Shown: piece after piece, positions 57,836 to 64,000 of the stretch
Layout of the letters: each line of letters opens with the position of its first letter
Numbering within the stretch: the stretch's first letter is position 1
NCBI RefSeq assembly: GCF_001642955.1
Contig: NZ_LWSK01000002.1
Location: forward strand, 124,001-188,000
Direction of reading: 5' to 3'
Length of the DNA: 64,000 nt
DNA from: Rubripirellula obstinata
GTDB taxonomy: Bacteria; Planctomycetota; Planctomycetia; Pirellulales; Pirellulaceae
Notes under the pieces: model-generated
Told to the model about the DNA's origin: nothing
Databases searched by the model: none
What the model saw: the letters and a program-made list of their open reading frames with translations, nothing else
Position numbers and translations under genes: made by a program

Positions 57836-59058
57836 AGTATGTCCTCCGGCATTTGACGGGCGTATGCTTTCAGTTCTTCCGCAAACGCCGTTTCTTCCGT
57901 TTGACCAAGCACCGCCGCGTCACCGAGATTCTTGCGTAGCTTGCGATACGTCACCACCGTCCATTTGGAAAATGACTCGGCAATCTCTTGCTGCCAATCA
58001 TCATGGTCCTCTCTTTGGTCCAATCGGCCCGAATCAAGCCACAATTTCTGTGCGATTGGCAATCGAACGGATTCATGGTCGCTCCATCCTGGATCGAGTT
58101 GTTGCAACACGACCGCGCGGCAAAACACCCATTCAAATATCGATTCGAACCATTGCTGGCGAGCCTTGCGAATATTGATGTTGGTGTAGTCGCTGCGAAA
58201 GATTCGGTGCAGCGCCGTGTAGATGAACTTTAATTGGTCGTCCCAACGAAGCGTTTCAAAAAAATCACGTTTGGGAATACGCACATGATCTCGGGCTAGC
58301 GTCGGTGGCAGCGATGGGAGCAACCACGCTTCACCGGCATTGTTGCTATTAAGTTTGCTGATGTTCTGCGGCTGGGTGCCTCCGTACCGGACGGTCAGCA
58401 ATCCGAATAGATCATCCAATCCCGTCTCTGACGCTTCGCCTTTCTTACGAGCCTCTCGCGCGGCTTTGGCTTCCTCAGAAAACTTCATGTCCCGAATGCG
58501 GTTTCGATTCTCGGTGACCAATCCTGAAGGCGTCAGAACCGATAGCAGGTGATAGTCATCGCCCACAGGAAAATAGACTTGCTTGACGCCGCCATCGGTC
58601 TTCTGCACGATGTCGCTGGACTTGATTTCCAGCAATCCTTGCCGCCACTGATCGAACACATCTTGTTCGACGCCCAGCATGCCCCGCAGCACTGCCGAGT
58701 TTGATTCCAGATGATCCAGGACGCTGCGCTCATCTGAAAGCACGATAGAAAGAAATGCGTAAACATCAAGCGCGGCAGCATTGCCCAATACATCATGGGG
58801 TGCCGCAACATTACCACTGCGGACATACCCGTCCGGTACTCTTTGCCCGACGTACAGGACTGGCGTGATCTTAGCGTCGGGGTGACTGAATTTCCCCGGA
58901 TGCGAAACCATGCTGAGTTGTCCGGCGCGACGTGCAGCACTGGCAACCCAATTTGCAATTTGGAAATCGCTTTCAATTTCTTCAACCGACTTGCCGCCCG
59001 GCTTCTTCAGCTTCGTCTGCTTGCGTTCATCAAGAAAAGCAACAATTTCATTAGTCAT
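57832..59058 (-). CDS. csy1: Type I-F large subunit Cas8f (Csy1)
   Basis: This 408-aa protein is the PAM-recognising large subunit of the I-F complex, close to the usual length of about 430. The N-terminus is helical and basic (DERKQTKLKKPGGKSVEEIE). The segments SHPGKFSHPDAKITPVLY and GNAAALDVYAFLSIVL are family features, and the C-terminal half has NISKLNSNNAGEAWLLPSLP. The ribosome-binding region is AGGGGG before the ATG. It is the first gene after the 276-bp gap and starts the csy1-csy2-csy3-cas6f unit. Confidence 0.94.
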   Translation of the reverse strand: MTNEIVAFLDERKQTKLKKPGGKSVEEIESDFQIANWVASAARRAGQLSMVSHPGKFSHPDAKITPVLYVGQRVPDGYVRSGNVAAPHDVLGNAAALDVYAFLSIVLSDERSVLDHLESNSAVLRGMLGVEQDVFDQWRQGLLEIKSSDIVQKTDGGVKQVYFPVGDDYHLLSVLTPSGLVTENRNRIRDMKFSEEAKAAREARKKGEASETGLDDLFGLLTVRYGGTQPQNISKLNSNNAGEAWLLPSLPPTLARDHVRIPKRDFFETLRWDDQLKFIYTALHRIFRSDYTNINIRKARQQWFESIFEWVFCRAVVLQQLDPGWSDHESVRLPIAQKLWLDSGRLDQREDHDDWQQEIAESFSKWTVVTYRKLRKNLGDAAVLGQTEETAFAEELKAYARQMPEDIL

Positions 59059-59334
59059 TGATCTCAGCCCCCTGTGATTAGTGTTAGCTGCCTGTTCGGT
59101 AGATCAGTTTTTGTTACGTACAAAACATTTCTAAGCGGTCGAGCATCGCAGTTCAATGACTACCGAATCTGGAACACTCATCTTCCCTAATCGCACACTA
59201 ATAACCAGCCTCGTAGCATCGCGTGAACAACAATTGACGTAACCTCGTCCACTACCAAAATGTCGCACTTGTTTTTATGCGATGCTTATTGGTCCCTTGC
59301 GTGCTCTCATTTGCGAGCCTGCGACCTGAAACGG
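59059..59334 (-). promoter_or_regulatory. Gap inside the cas operon with CRISPR-repeat-like segments
   Basis: The cas1-cas3 and csy1-4 blocks are otherwise overlapping or nearly so, but 276 bp separate cas3 from csy1. Two repeat-like parts lie here. At 59080-59107, 18 of 28 positions match the CRISPR repeat, including AGCTGCCTG and TCGG. At 59128-59136, TTTCTAAGC matches the repeat end exactly. On the minus strand, TTGAAC (59156-59151), 17 nt and TAGAAA (59133-59128) form a plausible promoter overlapping the second repeat-like part. An imperfect palindrome (59107-59126, GTTTT...AAAAC) lies between. It may drive csy1-4, encode a small regulatory RNA, or both; the RNA function is inferred. Confidence 0.5.
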
Positions 59335-62300
59335 CTACTCTCTTCTCGCCCCCGACACACCCGTCCAAACGAATCCGCGATTTCCTTCGTCGTCTCGAAG
59401 ACGAATTTCTCCGAGAAACTCGCAGGTTTGCCGCCTGCCCTTGTCCAATTTCTCCTGCTGGATCTCGATCAACTGCGCGTAGTCGAGCGACAGCCACAAA
59501 CGGTCACGGCAAGAATCTGGCAGTTCATCGATTCTTAGATTGCTGACCGTTTTTCCCAGCGGACCGTCTGATTTGCCAGTGTCAGGATCGACATGCCGAA
59601 AAACCAAATCCTCGGTCTCGCCAAGGTGCAATTTGTACGCGGAATCTTGTTCTGATTGACGAAACCGAGATGCCGGCTGCGCAAGATCAGTCAAGTAGTA
59701 CGCGCACTGTGTCCAGCCTTGCACAAATGCGGGCCGATAGTCGGGCTGCGTAAGAATGTTCCGCAAGACTCGATGTTCCAAATGAACCAAATTTGATTCC
59801 GGCAACAATTCATCAGGGCATTCGATTCGGCTAGACGCGTCGAGCCTTTCTGCCAACTTCGTCGTGTCAACAAGGTCATCAACGCGTTTGGTAAGCAATT
59901 GATATCCGCCGCCTCGATTGGATTGCCCACCCTCAAAACCAGGTCGGTGGAAAACAATTTCAGCAGTCGTCGTGAACGCTTTAAAGTTCAATTGCGGCAA
60001 TATGATGTTGGGTGACGGATTCTCTGCATTGGTTAGCCTATGTCGTCTCACACGCCCAGCCATTTGGATGATCGAACGCATCGATGATGGCTCAATCACA
60101 GCCCAATCGTAATCGTGATCACGACCAACTTCGGCGACTGGACTTGCGACCACCGCGAATATCACATGCGGCTTATCGCTGCGGTCGATATGCGATCGAA
60201 TCACCGGGTGATCAAACGGTGAACGACCCTGTTTTCGATTTAGGACAGCATCAAGGTGTTTTTCCTGCTCCGACCTCAACAACAATACTTGTCGGGCATG
60301 ATACGTCATCGCCCGCAATTCAATGTCATCGGGTAGCTCGCACGTCAACAGGTGTTTGGCTAAGTCAATGCACGGCTCCACATTGGCCAATCGAAGCACG
60401 CCGACCGAAACGTGCTTGCCGGTCTGTCCGTCGATCAACGCATGCCGCCGATGCAAGTCGATCGCTGCAGCAGTCATTTGACGAAACCAGTTCTGTTGCA
60501 GTGTGTGGTCTTCGGTCGGCACCGGGTCAGCGATCTGTCGCACCTCCGCTCGACAAGCGATTTTGGTTTCCTTATTCAGATTCTTCACTCGCTTTTGAAC
60601 AAACTCACGATGCTGTTCCGCGAACTCATCGTCATTGGCGACACGTGCCGTTTTCGCGACATATTCGTCTACCCAGAAACCAGCAACCGTTGCCTGCCGA
60701 TTGCGAAACTTGGCGAACAGTGCCCAGCCCGACGCGTAAGCGTGAAATAATCCCTCCGAGATCGCGGGAGGAATCGTGGCTGAGGAGATCATGACTTTTC
60801 GGCCAAGCATCCCAGCCAAATGAACCAACCGTGCGATCGCCGGCATGTCGGAGTGGTCAAAATCGTCCACTTCGTCGATCACCAAGTCCGCTGCCAACAA
60901 TCGCAGCATCGGTAAAATCTGCCTGCCGCCCCGCGTATTTTCCACCGCTGGCATCAAGTGGTCGATCGTGCAAACCAGCACCGGGCTTTTCAGCAATTGA
61001 CGACTCTTGGCATCGGGCAGCTTTGTGCTGATGGCATCGTCGGGGATAAGATCGTCGTAGGCGAATTCGAATCCCGCACTCAAGTCGATGTGTGATTCGG
61101 AACCGGTAGTTTCGTTGGCGACATCATTGCCGTTGTTCTCCACATTGGCTTCACCTCTCTGAGCATGCAACGCACGAACGGCGGCTGATCCGACCAAAAT
61201 GGCGAGCTCGTTTTGATCGAGTCTCAACTTCTCTCGATACTCGTCGCCAGTCTGTAGCGTCAGCGTCCGCAGCCCCAAGGCTAAAGAGTACCGCAGCCCC
61301 TGGGGACTAATCGCGTCCATGATCTTGGCATTGGCGAACGTCTTGCCTTTGCCGGTGCTGGCCATGTTGACGGCAAAGAATCCCATTTCGTCAATGGAGT
61401 AATCTTGCTGCCACCGACGTAGCGAATCGACCGCTTTGTTTTGCCATTGATAGGGAGCCGGAGATGGCTTGCGGAGCGGCCGAATATTTTGCGCGGTTGG
61501 CAATTCCGTTTCAAACTTCGGCAGTAAATGGCTGGCATTGACTGCTGCTTCGGTGACATAAACCAAGTGCTCATCAAGCCGCTGTCGCATCGCCCCCTTT
61601 TTTGAAATGACACGACCAGTACGTGATTCATTCGCATCTCGGCTGTACGTGTTTGCGAAGGGTGGCCAATCACCAGGCCAAGATTTGCTTTCGGGCTTAG
61701 AAGAATACTGATGATCCCCGAGCATCAACGTCATTCGTGAAAGCGTTAACAACAATCGCTGACACTCAGCCAATGAGTCGATCCTCGTCCGCCCAAAATG
61801 CTGTATCTCATCGCCCAGTTTTCTCCCCCATCGCGACGCCTCTTTACACCAGGCCGAAGAAATCCAAGGGAGTTCGTGCTTGAACTTCCAGTGCTTCGCA
61901 ATGTCCAACGGGAACTCTGGTGTTTTCTCGAAACCAGTCGTCACATCAATTTGCTCCAACAGATTGCTCTCGTCGCGGACACACGACTCGCCGAACCCAT
62001 CCAAATTTAATCGTGGCAAACGATGGTGCGAGAGAATCAACCAAGCAATCCAATTGGTCAGCGTTGAGTGTGCAAGGTCAAATGGGTAGGTATTTGACTG
62101 CGCAATGTTCTTAGCCGTGTCCTGGATCACGCGAGATTGCTTCTTTCGATCTTTTGCGGACGTTTCCCGCAATCGAGCCAAATCCATCAACCATTGGGCG
62201 TCATCTTTTCCTTCCACGAAAGCCAAGAACAACAACATCGAAACCCACTCGTGACGAACCGGATCTCGCTTGTCGGATCCGGGCTTAGGTGGATTCTTTA

Positions 62301-62706
62301 GCATTGCTTGGAAAGGATCCCATGCTTTGCCAAAATCATGAAATAGTCCAGCGATCGCAACGATTGACTTTAGCATCGAAAGGTACTGCCAATCGTCCTC
62401 GTCATGTTCTCGCAATAGATCTCGCCCAGTTCGATTGACTGGCACATTCCCCTGAGTGTCAAACCGGTCCCGATTACCGACGATCCAAAGCAGTTCGGTT
62501 CGCCGCGTGCCGCGAATGCGGTGACAGGCGACTGCCGTCGTTTTACGGGCAGTCTTGGACAACCGCGATCGAACCGCCTGCAGACCTTGTTCGGTCATTA
62601 CGGCTTGCCATGTTCGCTGACCAATTCGATGCGCGTAAGCGTCCAACACTTGCCGAGTCAATTTCAACGATTTCTTTTGGCATTCCGAAACGAACGTCAC
62701 AATCAC
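59335..62706 (-). CDS. cas3: Type I-F Cas2-Cas3 fusion nuclease-helicase
   Basis: This 1123-aa protein joins three parts. Residues about 1-95 are the Cas2-like adaptor, which lets it assemble with Cas1. The HD nuclease follows (GLFHDFGKAWDPF, His123-Asp124; a further His in RHEWVSML). The superfamily-2 helicase has Walker A MASTGKGKTF (about 447), DEVD box LVIDEVDDFDHSD (about 610), motif III SSATIP and the C-terminal QMAGRVRRHR (about 883). All active-site elements look intact. The protein would help acquire spacers and degrade DNA marked by the Csy complex. Its start overlaps the cas1 stop by 4 bp, and the next gene on the strand comes after a 276-bp gap. Confidence 0.96.
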   Translation of the reverse strand: MIVTFVSECQKKSLKLTRQVLDAYAHRIGQRTWQAVMTEQGLQAVRSRLSKTARKTTAVACHRIRGTRRTELLWIVGNRDRFDTQGNVPVNRTGRDLLREHDEDDWQYLSMLKSIVAIAGLFHDFGKAWDPFQAMLKNPPKPGSDKRDPVRHEWVSMLLFLAFVEGKDDAQWLMDLARLRETSAKDRKKQSRVIQDTAKNIAQSNTYPFDLAHSTLTNWIAWLILSHHRLPRLNLDGFGESCVRDESNLLEQIDVTTGFEKTPEFPLDIAKHWKFKHELPWISSAWCKEASRWGRKLGDEIQHFGRTRIDSLAECQRLLLTLSRMTLMLGDHQYSSKPESKSWPGDWPPFANTYSRDANESRTGRVISKKGAMRQRLDEHLVYVTEAAVNASHLLPKFETELPTAQNIRPLRKPSPAPYQWQNKAVDSLRRWQQDYSIDEMGFFAVNMASTGKGKTFANAKIMDAISPQGLRYSLALGLRTLTLQTGDEYREKLRLDQNELAILVGSAAVRALHAQRGEANVENNGNDVANETTGSESHIDLSAGFEFAYDDLIPDDAISTKLPDAKSRQLLKSPVLVCTIDHLMPAVENTRGGRQILPMLRLLAADLVIDEVDDFDHSDMPAIARLVHLAGMLGRKVMISSATIPPAISEGLFHAYASGWALFAKFRNRQATVAGFWVDEYVAKTARVANDDEFAEQHREFVQKRVKNLNKETKIACRAEVRQIADPVPTEDHTLQQNWFRQMTAAAIDLHRRHALIDGQTGKHVSVGVLRLANVEPCIDLAKHLLTCELPDDIELRAMTYHARQVLLLRSEQEKHLDAVLNRKQGRSPFDHPVIRSHIDRSDKPHVIFAVVASPVAEVGRDHDYDWAVIEPSSMRSIIQMAGRVRRHRLTNAENPSPNIILPQLNFKAFTTTAEIVFHRPGFEGGQSNRGGGYQLLTKRVDDLVDTTKLAERLDASSRIECPDELLPESNLVHLEHRVLRNILTQPDYRPAFVQGWTQCAYYLTDLAQPASRFRQSEQDSAYKLHLGETEDLVFRHVDPDTGKSDGPLGKTVSNLRIDELPDSCRDRLWLSLDYAQLIEIQQEKLDKGRRQTCEFLGEIRLRDDEGNRGFVWTGVSGARRE

Positions 62707-63674
62707 GGCATCGCCTCGCCACCCGGCATCGCATCACCACGCTGCGCAGCCGCCTTGACGACATCGAACATGAAATCGAGCGATTGGTGCCGCGTCATCG
62801 CTTCTAAGCATTCTTCACGAAACTCACGTTCCAACAAACCTTCGGCGGAAGCGATGAACGCCAGCGGCAGAATTATTGCATCCTTGACCAAGTCTGCGAC
62901 GTCAAACACCAATGCGCCTCGGCGGGTCTTGCCGTGCATCACAGCAAAACCATGCGGGATACCAAGGCACCACAAACATGTGGCCGCTGATCCATAGGCC
63001 AAGTAGTTCCCATGGCTAAGAAACTGGTTGGCAAGATCCGTCTTATCGGGATCTCGAACAAATCCTTGCTGGCCCGTCGCGTTGGCAGCGTGCTTATACA
63101 ATTCCTTCGCCAATCGACCTTCCGCTGTCAACAACTGAGTAACATTCTCGGCGTTCTTGGCGTGCTGCTGGTGGGCCGCGAAAGCGCGGTCGAGCCTCAT
63201 GTCCTCGACATCGAACCCATACTCTTTGAATCGCGAATCTTTGCCCCAAATGGCCTTTAAAAACTCGATGCGTTTTGATTGAAAGAACCGTGCAATCTGC
63301 AAACGCTTACGATCGTCGAACCAGAACTTCAGCCATGCCTGAACATACTCGGTTGGTCGGTACTCGGATTGAGGCGAGAACCACTCGACTTCGGTGGATG
63401 AAATCAACGGAGTTCCTCCACCACCGCAGAACCCGATCATGACACCAGCCTCGGCCATCATGCGCACCGCTGCCTGCGTGATCGATGTCCCAGTCCCCAG
63501 CAACACGGCGGTGGTGTTAGCAACGGGAATATTCCAATAGGCGTTCTCTTTCTGCCCTTTCTCAGCCCTCAGGAACAAGACGCGCCCTTCCTTAACCAGG
63601 ACACGGCAATGTTCGAGATACTGCAAGTTCCCACGCTTCGAGTGTAGTATCTCTCTCGGTTTTCTTGATTGCAT
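62703..63674 (-). CDS. cas1: CRISPR integrase Cas1 (type I-F)
   Basis: This 323-aa protein inserts new spacers at the leader end, in complex with the Cas2 part of Cas2-3. The N-terminus (KPREILHSKRGNLQYLEHCRV) and the segment NTTAVLLGTGTSITQAAVRM are typical of I-F Cas1. The active site is intact: Glu185 in LLTAEGRLAK, His247 in FAVMHGKTRRG and Asp258/Asp261 in LVFDVADLVKD. It heads the operon. No good ribosome-binding site is seen, and a TATAAC only 8 nt before the ATG hints at a leaderless transcript (inferred). Confidence 0.96.
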   Translation of the reverse strand: MQSRKPREILHSKRGNLQYLEHCRVLVKEGRVLFLRAEKGQKENAYWNIPVANTTAVLLGTGTSITQAAVRMMAEAGVMIGFCGGGGTPLISSTEVEWFSPQSEYRPTEYVQAWLKFWFDDRKRLQIARFFQSKRIEFLKAIWGKDSRFKEYGFDVEDMRLDRAFAAHQQHAKNAENVTQLLTAEGRLAKELYKHAANATGQQGFVRDPDKTDLANQFLSHGNYLAYGSAATCLWCLGIPHGFAVMHGKTRRGALVFDVADLVKDAIILPLAFIASAEGLLEREFREECLEAMTRHQSLDFMFDVVKAAAQRGDAMPGGEAMP

Positions 63675-63728
63675 GAATCGTTATATCGACAAGATGTGGA
63701 GATCAGCTTTCTAGCAATGGAAAAATCA

Positions 63729-63845
63729 ACTTAAACTTAAACTCGAACTTAAACTCGAACTTAAACTTAAACCGCTGATTCGGCTTGATTGTTGATCGAA
63801 TTAAGAAACGTTTAAGTTTAAGTTCGAGTTTAAGTTTAAGTTTAA
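63729..63845. repeat. Inverted array of ACTTAA/ACTCGA hexamers
   Basis: From 63729 to 63772 the sequence is built of hexamers ACTTAA and ACTCGA. From 63810 to 63845 it is built of the complementary TTTAAG and TTCGAG units. The arms can pair over about 35 bp around a 37-bp loop. The element lies between divergent cas1 and the partial gene at 63861 and may include their promoters. Confidence 0.88.
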
Positions 63846-63860
63846 TTTGGGTTTGATGAC

Positions 63861-64000
63861 ATGAAAAAACTCACACACGAATCTCTGACTGTTTACCAGC
63901 GTTCGATTGAGTTTGTCGCTTGGTCGGCGGCGTTATGCGAATCGAACGACCGCATTGTCGGTGAGATTCAAAGCCAATTCAAACGGGCGTTTATTTCCAT
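63861..64000 (+). CDS. Partial protein, probable four-helix-bundle (S23/Avd-like) family
   Basis: The first 46 codons are visible before the window ends (MKKLTHESLTVYQRSIEFVA, then WSAALCESNDRIVGEIQSQF). The pattern L-x-VYQ-x(3)-EF at the start and amphipathic helices match the four-helix-bundle family found in 23S rRNA intervening sequences, which also includes the Avd accessory protein of diversity-generating retroelements. Only the N-terminus is present, so the assignment is tentative. Whether a reverse transcriptase follows is unknown. Confidence 0.5.
   Translation, partial: MKKLTHESLTVYQRSIEFVAWSAALCESNDRIVGEIQSQFKRAFIS

Noticed and set aside
63705-63716. Short GCTTTCTAGC similarity to the CRISPR repeat upstream of cas1
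   Set aside because: Only about eight matching bases; too short to separate from chance.

Overview
The window reads as chromosomal DNA of a marine planctomycete of the Pirellulaceae (Rhodopirellula/Rubripirellula-like). The reasons are several very large secreted proteins that begin with an Arg-rich segment and an LE-x-R-x-LL (LEPR-XLL-type) motif and carry dockerin and GEVED domains, a response regulator with an excisionase-type helix-turn-helix, many short palindromic repeats between genes, and moderate GC content. No rRNA or tRNA gene was recognised. The species is an inference.

Layout. 1-1321: a partial gene of unknown function and an HTH-response regulator, both on the minus strand. 1914-3860: a secreted GEVED/dockerin protein with an HExxH metallopeptidase motif. 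3869-17456 holds mostly housekeeping genes: mnmG, a secreted Ig-like protein, an IMPase-family phosphatase overlapping lspA, mutM, a Tat-exported prenyltransferase-like protein, a miniature kinase-like gene divergent from a small ORF, a PQQ-propeller protein, an ABC exporter and glycyl-tRNA synthetase. 17626-18357: a TPR lipoprotein. 18755-41965: three consecutive plus-strand giant surface proteins (5379, 869 and 1333 aa). 42598-52918: a GltS-like symporter, a ROK-family protein, RNase R, two translationally coupled SPFH/band-7 membrane proteins and a D-2-hydroxyacid dehydrogenase. These genes are separated by dispersed palindromes and by three copies of a repeat of about 367 bp.

53273-63674 is a complete type I-F CRISPR-Cas locus: 30 well-conserved repeats plus two degenerate trailing ones, then on the minus strand (transcription order) cas1, the cas2-3 fusion, csy1/cas8f, csy2/cas5f, csy3/cas7f and csy4/cas6f. 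Cas1 and Cas2-3 would acquire spacers. Csy1-4 would form the crRNA-guided surveillance complex, with Cas6f cutting the repeat hairpin. The Cas3 part would degrade the target. The 276-bp gap between cas3 and csy1 breaks the otherwise overlapping operon and holds two CRISPR-repeat-like segments. It is the most interesting regulatory candidate here. After cas1 lies an inverted array of hexamers and the start of a probable four-helix-bundle (S23/Avd-like) gene that runs off the end.

All calls come from reading the sequence and from family knowledge. No database search was run.
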